From Monoplex corrugatus (Eukaryota > Mollusca > Gastropoda > Littorinimorpha > Ranellidae), in contig CM060312.1 of the NCBI GenBank assembly GCA_030674185.1, positions 54,413,668 through 54,477,667 on the forward strand: a stretch of 64,000 bases of DNA, written 5' to 3'. The stretch's first letter is position 1, and each line of letters starts with the position of its first letter. The position numbers and the translations under genes were made by a program. This document shows positions 42,801-48,879 of this stretch, one piece after another. The notes beneath the pieces were generated by a model, which saw nothing but the letters and a program-made list of their open reading frames with translations, had not been told where the DNA came from and searched no databases.

Positions 42801-45800
42801 AATTTATGTAATTTCACTCGTCACATATTTTCTAATCAATAACCATATTTCAATTCAGATTGCTTCCAAAGATATCTCAACATGTAAAAACAAAACCAAT
42901 ACCTCAAAATACTGAACCCATCCATCCTTGGCTCTGAAGAACCGTCTTTTCCAAGTCTTCAACAAAGTAGACTTTTTCTTGTTCATGGGCAACTTCTCCA
43001 TTAGTCCCTCCATTGAGATAAATTGGTGAGATATGTCTTCTGCAGTCTGAAAAAACATCACATGGACAAATGACAAAAAAACCCTCTACAGATAGACTTT
43101 AAAACAAACTTCTGTTAATCCTGACTGCTGCATGGTCAACTGATGTTCATAATAAAATATTAGAGAAATTTGAAAGAGGAAGTATGATTCTCTTCGATGA
43201 TAATGGTTAATTTTGTACTGCAGTTGAGAAATGCATGCTGTGTCTCTTTGTGTTTCTTTAGTCCACACAGCAGTCAACATAAACATACATCCACAACCAT
43301 TCTAAATCCTGGTTCATTTCAAACTTGTTTTTTTTCCCACATCTGTACTGACATACAATATGCAAAATCTTGAATTTGGATATTCATCCCCAGAAATGGA
43401 GGACAATAATCAAATGTTTTTACCTACAACTAGATGACAGTTGATAAGAATAGTAACAAGATTTTCCCCTTCCATATAAACAAACAAATTACAAAAAGAC
43501 ACTGACTAACAGAGAGTATGCAATTTGGATAAACAGAAAAAAAAAATCTGATTCTGTATCATTCTAACCCTAAGTGTAGTAAACAATGAAGACTCACTTC
43601 TTCCATCAATCTGATGCTATACAGCTCATTCAGTACAGGTCTCTGCAACACAAATATAAAATAGTATATATAGGCTACAAAATGACTACTGCATGTTTCA
43701 TTATCTTGAACATCACTCTGATTCATTAACAGAGAGTATAGTGTTTTCGTATCCTTGTCTTAGATCAAGCGAAAACTAGATGTCCTAAAGTTCACCACTT
43801 TACTGTGGTTGGGGAGGAGGAGGGGGGAGGGGGAGGAGCTTGCATGCCTCAGGTTCCAAAAGTGCCATGCTAGTGGGAGCTTTAGCTACTGGTAAAACCA
43901 CTCAAGCTGAACAGATCAAGGGTATAGGCCTGACAAATATAATCCACACTGGTCCCCCAGGTTGAGGGTTGGGCACAAAGCTAACAACACAATCTCAGGA
44001 GGGAAAAAGCTTAACCCTTCAACTCTCTCATCCTGTCCACCAGCATCCTGCATTGTCAACCATACTAGCAAATCAGAAACTTAACTCTTTGATTCCCTCA
44101 CCCTATACGGTAAAGGAGTCAAAGGGTTAAGTTTTTGCAGATGGTGAATAGGGTGCAGGATTCAAAGAGATAATTAATGAAACAGCGACAGATGAATCAA
44201 ACAAACGTTCTTGCTCAACACCATCACCAACCAACAATTTGCCTTATGCAATCGAGCAAGTATGAACACCATTATCCTGAAAAGGTAATATGCATGGACT
44301 GGACACATCATCTGAAAAAAAAAGGATAACATCACCTACACTACTCTTCACTAGACCCAAAAGATGCAAAAGATGAAGATTCAGGAACACCTGGTGACAA
44401 ATAGAAGGAGAATTGAAGGCCCTGAAACACACTTGGGGCGCCATACAGAGGCTGCCCCAGAACAGACAGGAGTGAAGGAACCTTACTGCTGCCCAACACG
44501 TCAATGGCATATTGGTAGGCAAGTCTTTGAATTAAATGAAACTTACCATGGGCTTAATACATGATTATCTAGAGCAGTACTGTCAGTCAATAACACTCTA
44601 ACATAATCAACATGTCAGGTGTAACTACTTCTACTGACTCAGTGTAGATCTTTTCCATGCTATAAACTACAATTTGTTAAGTAATCATTCCCATCCACTG
44701 CCCCTTCTCCTTATCCATCTTCTCTTTCCATCATACATACAAATGATGGTATGCAATTCTTGGAAATAGCGTCTGATTTGTGTGCTGATGGGAAAAAAAC
44801 AAAACAAAAAACATTGGCTAAATCAAATATCTTTTCCTTAATTGAACACATTACAAACTTTACAGTCACTCAATTATTGCAAAGTCATATTTCAGACCGA
44901 TTTTAAGGCCTCACAGCTGATCCTACGGATCGAGTGAGAAGAGCTAGTTCACATATTTTTGTTCTTGTGTGCACTCTGTGCTCGCATGACAGCAGACTGA
45001 AAAAATGGTTTGGCTGGCTGAAACTGAATATGATATGCCTGAAACCCTGTTGAGGCCCAAACACAGTGCAACAGACCTCTAAACATTAAATTTTGTTTTC
45101 AGGTCTATGGCGCCAAGCGAGATGCACGTGCCAGACACTAGCTCTCCCCCACCACTAAATCTGCCTTGATTAGAAATGTTTCCATCAATTTATAATGGCA
45201 TTTTCCATTAACCCATACATTATTTTCAAGAATGTGTTAGGGGTAATAACAGCTACTATTCTACCAAATAATTGTATCATTGGCTCTGCGTCAAACTGAG
45301 AAAATATTAGAGATATGTGGTGTCTGCTGTTATAACTGTTAGACATGAAACCGAACAACTCTAGCACGCTACACTTTATACAGTCCTGCCATAGCCACAG
45401 TCAATAAACTGAATCACTCCTGCATCTTGACTATAACATAAAACTACAAAAATAATAACAAAACAATACACACTGTATATTGCAAATGCTGGGTCTGTTT
45501 TATTCAGAATTGCCCATAAAATGCTGTTTTATCTGGAATTGCCCATATTAGACAATGTAAATTTTTTTAAATAAAATCATGATTTCTTGCTGTACCACCT
45601 TGCTCAGGTTGGGACAAAAATGACAGATGCAAGGACAATGTAATAATATTCCCAATAAAGTAAGTGACAATGATGTATGGTAAATTTGTACCATGCTACT
45701 GTGTTTCATTACTGTCTAAAACTACTTACGGGATCCCAGTTTATGAGATTCATTCGTGGTTTAGTTTCATCAATCAGATCTGTTTCCTCCTCCATTTCTC

Positions 45801-46037
45801 CATATGTTGCCGTTCCTGCAGCTGTTGGTGCTGTTGCTGTTGAAGCAGCTACTACTGCCTGACTTGATACCACCCTGTCTTGTGGTACACCTGTAGCTTT
45901 TGAAGACACTGCCATTGTTCTGGACACTGGCGTTGTTTCTACAGGTTTTCTGACTCGTTGGACTGATGATGATGATGACGATGATGATGAAGGTGGCAGT
46001 GACGATTTGCTACTATTTGCTGGCTGGGTGGAGGCTT
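15667..46037 (-). CDS. PH domain-actin fusion protein (actin-related protein), 14 exons
   Basis: Exons on the minus strand, 5' to 3': 46037-45730, 43642-43598, 43046-42903, 42225-42133, 40052-39912, 36417-36357, 32619-32471, 26472-26392, 23685-23493, 23166-23024, 22241-22126, 21126-20980, 19321-19222, 15819-15667. Every junction has AG/GT boundaries and the phases join without a break, giving 623 residues to a TGA. Residues 1-102 are a low-complexity Ser/Ala/Pro/Thr/Val linker; about 130-227 form a PH domain (KTWKRRFF at 147-154, helix Trp214); 244-623 form an actin fold of about 380 residues (conventional actin is 375). Actin landmarks are VIDMGSS, GMG in the D-loop region, PIYDG and LSGGVTMVPG. 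The likely role is a cytoskeletal or scaffold actin-related protein brought to phosphoinositide membranes; that role is inference. The N-terminus is incomplete: either an upstream exon is spliced in, or translation starts at the in-frame ATG at 46080. Confidence 0.88.
16590..16976 (+). CDS. Hypothetical zinc-binding-like frame in the last intron, opposite strand (probable relic)
   Basis: A 128-codon frame on the plus strand inside the final intron of the minus-strand gene. It carries CSKCYAWLRKL (residues 52-62), KAAPMWVNFDAALSVHQCSVC (83-103 approximately) and KGRRPAKRKR (110-119). An overlapping frame (16619-16825) gives ERLKSLCRAYGG just upstream, so a longer cysteine-rich domain has probably been frameshifted. 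The C-x-x-C-Y, W-x-x-F-D, C-x-x-C, basic G-R-P order recalls a zinc-binding domain found in invertebrate transposon-related proteins, including N-terminal RAG1-like (N-RAG) proteins. That assignment is from memory and uncertain. Confidence 0.4.
   Translation: MLSVVRKIEQWLLFMNTLHFCTMRDLSLCVEHMVGIPVKKQSPGLPFSVSMCSKCYAWLRKLKMLSVPSKTILKTSLSDVEKAAPMWVNFDAALSVHQCSVCSVFVSQTKGRRPAKRKRSSQQIDMCS
16980..18560. other. Intronic sequence without identified genes
   Basis: This is the last intron of the PH-actin gene. I see no exon, tandem repeat or recognisable transposon here. Confidence 0.5.
18570..19060 (-). repeat. ~500-bp dispersed repeat, copy 1
   Basis: It shares ordered blocks with 32880-33420 and 38840-39390: CTGCACAGA-CCGTATCAGGG, ACCTGGGAAAA..AAGTACACAT, ATCTAAGGATACACCACTGG, CGTTGACCATTCTGCCCAA, ACTAAATACACTAAAA, ACAGGCCTACATTACC, CACATTCAAGTGAATAG and GGCAGAAAATGACGGGAAGA. 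Short minus-strand tails of the same family occur at 899-960 and 4197-4250, which suggests that the element reads on the minus strand and ends in an A/C-rich tail. Confidence 0.8.
19222..19321 (-). CDS. PH-actin gene exon: actin adenosine-binding GG motif
   Basis: 100 bases, phase 2 in and 0 out, encoding AVYLSGGVTMVPGFQERLEA and ELRKLAPSAVTVQ. L-S-G-G-x-T-M-x-P-G is the actin/Arp adenosine signature; both glycines are kept. The acceptor is TTTGTGTTCCAG and the donor CAG/GTACAG. Confidence 0.95.
19425..19560 (+). mobile_element. tRNA-like SINE head fragment
   Basis: ACTGGGAGGTTGTGAGATCG followed by AATCCCATCAGCC resembles the anticodon to B-box part of a tRNA-derived SINE head (family A type). 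Confidence 0.5.
19620..19862. repeat. 82-bp tandem repeat, three units
   Basis: CTTAAAGATGCATCTTTGA starts units at about 19628, 19710 and 19792. The last two units are nearly identical, and the first has a single-base difference in TTGCTAACC versus TTCCTAACC. Confidence 0.95.
20100..20280 (+). mobile_element. Non-LTR retrotransposon 3' end
   Basis: A plus-strand frame gives KLQEVVRLSQDRECWRQLVR then TSCAAANTVPGDADR and a stop, followed by GACAGGTGAGA repeats. The S-Q-D-R-x-x-W-R-x-L-V tail is the usual C-terminus of endonuclease-reverse transcriptase LINEs. Only the last part is present. Confidence 0.8.
20831..20900. repeat. Imperfect GT microsatellite
   Basis: GT-rich run with CA/GC interruptions. 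Confidence 0.85.
20980..21126 (-). CDS. PH-actin gene exon: actin subdomain 3
   Basis: 147 bases, phase 2 in and 2 out, encoding SVDVEEGRFISPEGFFNVDL, WEMDYPTLHKLIFQAIQ and TCPMDSRRHMY(R). It matches the actin R-F-x-x-P-E-x-L-F-x-P segment followed by the helix I-x-x-x-I-x-x-C-x-x-D-x-R. The acceptor is CTAACAG and the donor ACAG/GTGAGT. Confidence 0.93.
21504..21700. mobile_element. TTAA-bounded palindromic MITE, copy 2
   Basis: TTAACCCTTTGACTCCC opens the element and GAATCAAAGAGTTAA closes it. The internal perfect-like palindrome centres on GCTCCCTGCAGGAAGC, flanked by TATCCACCA and its inverse. Confidence 0.88.
21720..21900 (+). mobile_element. tRNA-derived SINE (family A), partial
   Basis: TACTATCTGGTGAGTAAAAC, CCCAATCTCCCAGGCCAACC and CAAATATGCACAATGAACTT line up with the family A head-to-body sequence at 31600-31720. 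Confidence 0.65.
22126..22241 (-). CDS. PH-actin gene exon: actin C-Y-x-A-x-D-F segment
   Basis: 116 bases, phase 0 in and 2 out, encoding CCYAAFDFKEEETLCNTQPG and KLKRTINLGKFVLPEGSYE. I chose the acceptor at 22242 over the later AG at 22229 because only the earlier one keeps the frame and restores the conserved C-Y-x-A-x-D-F motif of actins. The E-L-P-D-G strand of actin appears as FVLPEG. Confidence 0.9.
22595..22790 (-). mobile_element. SINE family B, minus copy
   Basis: Its inverse matches 59170-59400: GGTGTCATCTTAGTATTTCA, TAGGTC, a central variable part and GCTGGCAGATTTGGGTG then CATATGG. Shared order of four blocks supports common origin. Confidence 0.72.
23024..23166 (-). CDS. PH-actin gene exon: actin subdomain 3/4
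   Basis: 143 bases, phase 1 in and 0 out, encoding (G)FVIEGGVSRCPYGSQKIMD, SLKKTLLETNFKF and VSEVELLLVQYIMHQ. It matches the actin region from Y-E-G-Y-A-L to A-E-R-E-I-V-R-D-I-K-E-K. The donor is CAG/GTCAGT. Confidence 0.92.
23285..23400 (+). mobile_element. MITE family C, one arm
   Basis: ATGCGTATTTAATACAACCA, ACAAGACAGGTGCAAATTTT and GGCCAACTGGCCTTTGTCAA are shared with 54615-54720, and with both arms of the fold-back copy at 50213-50450. Confidence 0.7.
23493..23685 (-). CDS. PH-actin gene exon: actin nucleotide pocket (Q137 and phosphate-2 loop)
   Basis: 193 bases, phase 0 in and 1 out. It encodes VMLSTPQTLSDSLRS, a helix, then VQQPLLALYSYRATTGIIVD and IGQRLEILPIYDG. Gln375 sits at the actin Gln137 position and Asp392/Gly394 at Asp154/Gly156. 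The following D-G of actin (157/158) is Q-R here, the loop to P-I-Y-x-G is one residue shorter, and the His161 equivalent is missing. Confidence 0.93.
23956..24185. repeat. ~46-bp tandem repeat, five units
   Basis: The unit contains TTTTGATACATTACTCTTTT followed by TCTCATAACAAAAACCTG. Units are almost identical, which suggests recent expansion. Confidence 0.96.
24370..24445 (+). mobile_element. Non-LTR retrotransposon 3' tail
   Basis: GTGCAGCGGCCAACACCGAA and CCCGGTGACGCCAACAGGTG nearly match the tail at 20225-20270, again ending in TGAGA repeats. It is a severely 5'-truncated insert. Confidence 0.75.
24505..24692. repeat. Fold-back element with ~60-bp inverted arms
   Basis: The left arm includes CTTGAGAGTCATGTAGGAAT and TATCTCCCATGTT. 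The right arm is its inverse, with AACATGGGAGATAATTCCTA and CGTGACTCTCAAG. Fewer than 100 bases separate the arms, so the DNA or RNA could form a long hairpin. It is MITE-like, with no coding content. Confidence 0.85.
25320..25782 (-). pseudogene. PiggyBac-type transposase relic (PGBD-like, N-terminal part)
   Basis: The minus-strand frame starts MASRCYTAEEVARFL at 25782, the usual start of piggyBac-derived transposases. It ends with GPTEFLPLDAHCVDFFDLLF, the start of the transposase core domain. Between them the acidic D-S-S-S-D-S-D-Y stretch and the V-D-I-P-x-E-Y segment lie in another frame, so there are at least two frameshifts. The catalytic Asp residues further downstream are not found. 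It sits inside an intron of the PH-actin gene, on the same strand. Confidence 0.78.
26105..26226. repeat. GT/CT-interrupted microsatellite
   Basis: A long GT-rich run with GTCT and GTTGT interruptions. Confidence 0.95.
26392..26472 (-). CDS. PH-actin gene exon: actin subdomain 1 helix
   Basis: 81 bases, phase 0/0, encoding FNIDVDMMTAVFSKVFTELG then VDPKQYA. It aligns with the actin segment W-D-D-M-E-K-I-W-x-H-x-F followed by V-x-P-E. The acceptor is TTGTTGCAG and the donor GCG/GTCAGT. Confidence 0.9.
26742..26903. repeat. GT microsatellite with interspersed TCTG
   Basis: A compound GT/TCTG repeat. Its translations (CVCVC or HTHTH) are artefacts. Confidence 0.96.
26950..31200. other. Intronic DNA without identified genes
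   Basis: This lies mostly in the 6-kb intron between exons 26472 and 32471. It is AT-rich, with some duplicated short phrases (for example ATGAACCTTTGCAACTGGTA twice at 27580-27620, and a roughly 125-base pair at 29755 and 29905). No coding exon or clear transposon is visible. Confidence 0.5.
31271..31458. mobile_element. TTAA-bounded palindromic MITE, copy 3
   Basis: TTAACCCTTTGACTCCCGC opens and GGAGTCAAAGGTTAA closes it. The central palindrome around CTTCCTGCAGGAAGC is well preserved. Confidence 0.9.
31545..31905 (+). mobile_element. tRNA-derived SINE (family A), near full length
   Basis: A tRNA-like head (GTCCAACTGGGAGGTCTGGG then TTTGAGCC as a B-box-like site) is followed by a GGTGGAATTGTTTCTAATCT body. 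Next come GTTAAAGATCCTGTAAACCA and ATGGTAACAAGAAAACACCC, then a 3' part with GTATGGCTGCC, AAAAGCCCACA and TTGCAGCCCATGAACAG. It is the best reference copy for the fragments listed elsewhere, and resembles a SINE type I associate with molluscs. Confidence 0.82.
32296..32430. repeat. CT/CA compound microsatellite
   Basis: CT-rich tract followed by CA/CACAGA repeats, in an intron immediately 3' of exon 32471-32619 on the minus strand. Confidence 0.93.
32471..32619 (-). CDS. PH-actin gene exon: actin subdomain 2 / D-loop
   Basis: 149 bases, phase 1 in and 0 out, encoding (E)SLPQVFFPSVVAVDKETG, KKVVGMGAYHPDV and STLLHPIRPSNRVNQ. These align with the actin F-P-S-I-V, V-G-M-G and L-x-x-P-I-x-x-G segments. 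The donor is CAG/GTCAGG. Confidence 0.93.
32880..33420 (-). repeat. ~500-bp dispersed repeat, copy 2
   Basis: It begins at the plus-strand left end with GTTTAAAGCCCAGCTGACTG and CAGAGCCATATCAGGGC. It continues through TACAAATTTAAACATAACTA and AAGGACACTAAAACATAT to CAGAATTTCCAGAAGGTGGG and GAGCCCCCAGCATCCCCAC. The same blocks in the same order occur at 38840-39390. Confidence 0.88.
33600..33835 (-). mobile_element. tRNA-derived SINE (family A), minus copy with head
   Basis: On the minus strand a tRNA-like head is visible: ACACAATGGTTAGTGCAAGG as an A-box-like site, then ACTGACTGGGAGGTCATGTG. Body fragments follow. Confidence 0.65.
33840..37420. other. Intronic DNA; only exon 36357-36417 identified
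   Basis: Apart from the short actin exon, this is AT-rich sequence with no visible exon. There are A/T runs and a CT microsatellite at 37111-37150. Confidence 0.5.
36357..36417 (-). CDS. PH-actin gene exon: actin phosphate-1 loop
   Basis: 61 bases, phase 0 in and 1 out, encoding HVVVIDMGSSAIRAGVLGEK plus one base. It corresponds to the first beta hairpin of actin (conventional actin has D-N-G-S-G and a Lys at position 18). Asp, Gly and Ser of the phosphate loop are kept, but the Lys18 equivalent is Arg. Confidence 0.92.
37430..38590. repeat. ~62-bp minisatellite in the PH-actin gene
   Basis: Units contain GAACAGGTCTACCTATCCTG, ACTTGACTCATTTTACTGCC and ATGAGAACAGACAGGAGAAC. There is an alternating two-unit pattern (..CTTGACTTGCTTTACTGACATG.. 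and ..CTTGACTCATTTTACTGCCATA..), so part of the array has a higher-order period of about 125 bp. The leftmost units are the most diverged. Confidence 0.95.
38840..39390 (-). repeat. ~500-bp dispersed repeat, copy 3
   Basis: It shares with copy 2 the blocks TAAAGCCCAGCCGACTGCG, AGCCATATCAGGACTATAAC, GGAGATGCCCCTGGCGTTGA, AATACAAATTTAAACATAAC, CAGCACAGAATTTCCAGAAG and GAGCCCCCGGCACCCTCAC. Orientation is the same in all three intronic copies. Confidence 0.88.
39912..40052 (-). CDS. PH-actin gene exon: PH C-terminal helix and hinge to actin
   Basis: 141 bases, phase 0/0, encoding RGHYLMVRAPTDKEHGQWK then IALESQTADNTRATYVRP and a short hinge ending SDPHPSK. The APT-x-KE-x-x-QW pattern is the diagnostic PH C-terminal helix with its invariant Trp (residue 214). 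The donor AAA/GTGAGT lies in sequence that resembles the units of the minisatellite at 37430-38590. Confidence 0.9.
40136..40264. mobile_element. TTAA-bounded palindromic MITE, copy 4 (diverged)
   Basis: TTAACCCTTTCAGTCCATCA opens and GGACATAACGAGTTAA closes it. The inner arms are changed relative to the other copies but keep ATCACCCTATTCACC and CTTCCTGCA. Confidence 0.6.
41065..41160 (+). mobile_element. SINE family B tRNA-like head
   Basis: GGTTGGCTGACTGGCTCATC then TGTTAGAGTTGTGGACTCCA resembles a tRNA A-box arm, and AAGTTCAAATCTACTCCAC a B-box. It aligns with 59068-59142. The matching body is found about 700 bases away at 41868-42063. Confidence 0.6.
41868..42063 (+). mobile_element. SINE family B body
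   Basis: CCAATCATTCTGGTGTGTTG, CCAGATAACTGTTGGCAGAT and TTGGGTGGAGCGCATAAGGA align with 59170-59400. Confidence 0.65.
42133..42225 (-). CDS. PH-actin gene exon: middle of the PH domain
   Basis: 93 bases, phase 0/0, encoding TGSRDKPHETLQL, then MGGHIDDMGNRILGIDDG. This matches the PH beta-4 to beta-6 region, where a hydrophobic strand is followed by a loop and a G-I-D turn. The donor is GATGATGGG/GTGAGT. Confidence 0.9.
42226..42900. other. Intron, nothing recognised
   Basis: AT-rich intronic DNA between PH exons, with no repeat or exon visible. Confidence 0.5.
42903..43046 (-). CDS. PH-actin gene exon: PH domain strands 1-3
   Basis: 144 bases, phase 0/0. It encodes the first half of a PH domain: MEGLMEKLPMNKKK leads into KTWKRRFFRAKDGWVQYFE. 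The W-K-R-R-F-F segment is the conserved beta-2 core of PH domains, and the preceding lysines resemble the basic loop that binds phosphoinositides in this family. Lipid binding is inferred from this pattern only. Confidence 0.9.
43598..43642 (-). CDS. PH-actin gene microexon (15 codons)
   Basis: 45 bases, phase 0 on both sides, encoding RPVLNELYSIRLMEE. The acceptor is TTTGTGTTGCAG and the donor is GAAGAA/GTGAGT. It sits between the linker and the PH exons and keeps the frame, which is the main support for it. Confidence 0.8.
44011..44173. mobile_element. TTAA-bounded palindromic MITE, copy 5
   Basis: TTAACCCTTCAACTCTCTCA opens it. The centre is partly deleted (CCCTATACGGTAAAGGAGTC), and it closes near GGATTCAAAGAGATAA. 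The TTAA at the right end is not preserved. Confidence 0.75.
44245..44550 (+). mobile_element. Non-LTR retrotransposon 3' end (second type)
   Basis: Plus-strand frames give GELKALKHTWGAIQRLPQNR followed by a QEWRNLTAAQHV-like block. The W-G-x-I-Q-x-x-x-x-N-R-x-x-W-R-x-x-x-A-A-L-H tail is a common LINE C-terminus. Frame changes are present. Confidence 0.7.
44570..45700. other. Intron, nothing recognised
   Basis: AT-rich intronic DNA between the linker exon and the 15-codon microexon, without a visible exon or transposon. Confidence 0.5.
45730..46037 (-). CDS. PH-actin gene exon: Ser/Pro/Thr linker
   Basis: 308 bases encoding EAST-QPANSSK, a run of nine serines, then a Val/Thr/Ala-rich stretch and the acidic segment YGEMEEETDLIDE, ending MNLINWDP at a GTAAGT donor. 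The composition suggests a disordered linker. The acceptor CAG lies inside the last unit of a 65-bp minisatellite that extends upstream (46030-46516). An in-frame ATG lies 43 bases upstream at 46080 inside that unit, so an internal start could add about 15 residues. Confidence 0.85.
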
Positions 46038-46516
46038 CTGTTAAGTAAATATGCACAAGTAGCATTAACTCATTTGACATTATTTTCTAGTTAGGTGGAG
46101 GCTTCTGTTAAGTAAATATATAAAAGTAGCATTAATTCATTTGACACTATTTTCTAGTAGGATGGAGGCTTCTGTTAAGTAAATATACGCAAGTAGCATT
46201 AATTTGTTTGAAACTATTTTCTAGTTGGATGGAGGCTTCTGTTAAGTAAATATACGCAAGTAGCATTAATTCATTTGACACTATTTTCTAGTGGGTGGAG
46301 GTGTTAAGTAAATATACGCAAGTAGCATTAATTCATTTGGCACTATTTTCAAGTTGGGTGGAGGCTTCTGTTAAGTAAATATACGCAAGTAGCATTGTTA
46401 AGTAAACATACGCAAATAGCATTAATTCATTTGACACTATTTTCTAGTTGGGTGGAGGCTTCTGTTAAGTAAATATACACAAGTAGCATTAATCATTTGA
46501 CGCTATTTTCTAGTTC
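46030..46516. repeat. 65-bp minisatellite overlapping a splice acceptor
   Basis: About seven units, each with GTGGAGGCTTCTGTTAAGTA, AATATACGCAAGTAGCATTA and ATTCATTTGACACTATTTTC. The proximal unit contains the acceptor CAG and first codons of exon 45730-46037 on the minus strand. Further units repeat that acceptor upstream in the intron. One unit is shortened and one contains an internal duplication. Confidence 0.95.
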
Positions 46517-47696
46517 CTTCAAAAACACAAATTCACTTCCTATACCTGATTAGTCAAAGGACTTGACTTCTGTCCTAATGCATGTCTCTGCACAAGCAGA
46601 TCAGCAGGCATACGCAAACAAAAATATACCATGGAATCATACATAAATGTGTGTAATCTGTTGTGTGGGAAAGGACAAAATTAACTACATATACCAAGTA
46701 ACATTATCCATGGCAGGCTACTGCTTTGAACTGTGAATAAGAATATAAGTTAGCACAATATATAAAAACCATCATCGTCATCATCATGATTATATTCTTT
46801 ATGTAACAATCATTATGACAGCTAGTAGTTTAATCATTACAAGCCACATCAACTCAGTTCTGATATCTCAGAAACATACTTCGCATCACTTGTACCAGAC
46901 TCGCTCTCTCTATCCAACCATTTCAATTCAGCTCTGTCATTACAAATGTACTTTGCTAGCATTTATACCAGAACCATTTTCAATATTATTATTACTACCA
47001 CCATACTTGCATTTTCCTGCAAGAAAAAACATCACCATCTGAGATTTTATATCACAGTCATTCTGATGCAACATACAGCCTTACAATCACATTTATCAGA
47101 GATAAACAATGTTACAAAAATAACTGGTAAAAAATGGTGTACATAATATCATAAAACTACAGATTTCTGTAACATGTCTACACAAATACCAACCTAAAGT
47201 ACTCAGTTACACCAGTTCACACGAACACATCAAGTCACACAACTAACTGATCCCTGTGAGGTATTTTCTCCCTTTAGTATACAAATTCCGACAACCTAGT
47301 ACTAATACCAGCATGTTTTCATTAGAAATGCAATGATGGCTCAAAGCTAGCATTAATCAGACATCACTACCTCAGTGAATGAATATGGACCACACAAATA
47401 CATTATGTGGTCCAAATACACTACGTCGATTGCACGTGACTACAAACATGAACAGTTAACTGTTAATTAGATGGAAGCTACAAGAAAAATTCTTTCAATT
47501 TTCAAAAAAAGTGAACAAAAAGAAATCAAAAACAAAAAAGAAGTTAGTTACTGAACTGGGTGTGGAAAAAAGCAAAACACACACACAAATAAAAAAAACA
47601 AAAAACTTTCAAATACAGATATGCTTATCACCCTAATCCATAAACAATGGGGAGATGACAGCATACTTCTACCTGAAGCGTAAACAGAAAACAAAA

Positions 47697-47870
47697 CCTC
47701 TCTCTCTCTCTCTTCATATATTATATATATATATATATACACACACACACGCATATAAGATTTTATATATAAAAAAAATATTAAAAAAAAATATATATAT
47801 ATTATTTATATACGCACACACACACACACACATATATGTATGTATGAATATATACATATATATCTTATAA
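47697..47870. repeat. TC/TA/CA compound microsatellite
   Basis: Runs of TC, TA and CA separated by A/T-rich spacers. Confidence 0.93.
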
Positions 47871-48231
47871 TTTTTTCTCTGTAATCTCATTGCCAAACCT
47901 TAAATTCTGTGTGTGGGCAGAGGACAGCTAATGGGAGTGTCAATGCGTATGTGCACGCACAAGTAAATACATGTACACATGTTTGTAAGTGCATACAAAA
48001 GCCTTCACATGAAAACAAAAAATTGACTCAAAATTAAAGAGGCGTAATCCAGACACAGTTTTCACATTCTGAAGTGCTCTAAAGCCAACAGTAGTAGGTG
48101 TCCATTCAAATTCGAGTCAAACTGAACTTGGCAAAGATCTGCACATTTCGTCAATATGCCACTGTCAATATGAATGACCCCTTCCCACTTTATTTTTGTT
48201 TTGTTTGTCTAGCTGCTATGATGGATCTTTT

Positions 48232-48334
<103 letters not shown>

Positions 48335-48499
48335 CATACAAGGTTCTTCTTCTTTCTTTAAACATCCACCATCATCATTTTGATGGTTCTGATGTGTATA
48401 GAACTGGGGGTTTCCACTAGCTAGTTTGTTGGTATGTAGAACTGGCAGTAGGGGGCTTTTGGGGTGGGGTCGTGGTGGTAGAGTATGGGGGAGGGGGGC

Positions 48500-48870
48500 T
48501 GGCTGGTCAGATTCGGGACTTGAAGCACTCCACCGAGGTTGAGGAGATAACCTCGATGGGCAGACTGTTCCAGTTCCTGACAGTCCTCGGGAAGAATGAG
48601 TACTTCCTGTAGTTCGTTTTGCAGGCAGGGAGGAGATACGTCTCCCCGTGTGACTGTCTTGTGGACCGTGCTGGGGTGTTTGGTGTGGGCCTAAATGGGG
48701 TGTTGATGCTGACCACTTCTCGATGGTATTTGAAGAAGGTGGTCAGCCTTGCTACACTTCTGCTGTCTGCTAGGGTGGACCACTGTAGATGTGTCAGCAT
48801 GGAATCGACACTTGTGTGACAGTGGTGGTTCACAACCCATCGAGCAGTAACGTTCTCTTAGTTGTGCCGT
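48500..48870 (-). mobile_element. Non-LTR retrotransposon C-terminal fragment
   Basis: The minus-strand frame reads MLTHLQWSTLADSRSVARLT, FFKYHREVVSIN, LPACKTNYRKYSFFPRTVRN and WNSLPIEVISSTSVECFKS. The L-x-W-x-x-L-x-x-R-R and F-P-R-x-x-x-x-W-N-S-L-P patterns are the usual C-terminus of LINE reverse transcriptases. An intact frame of about 108 codons suggests relatively recent insertion. Confidence 0.88.
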
Positions 48871-48879
48871 AACAATGAA

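Noticed and set aside
46546..46587. 42-base minus-strand open segment with acceptor TTGTGCAG and donor CAG/GTATAG (RHALGQKSSPLTNQ)
   Set aside because: It is phase 0/0 and so cannot bridge the phase gap to exon 45730-46037. The content is not diagnostic.
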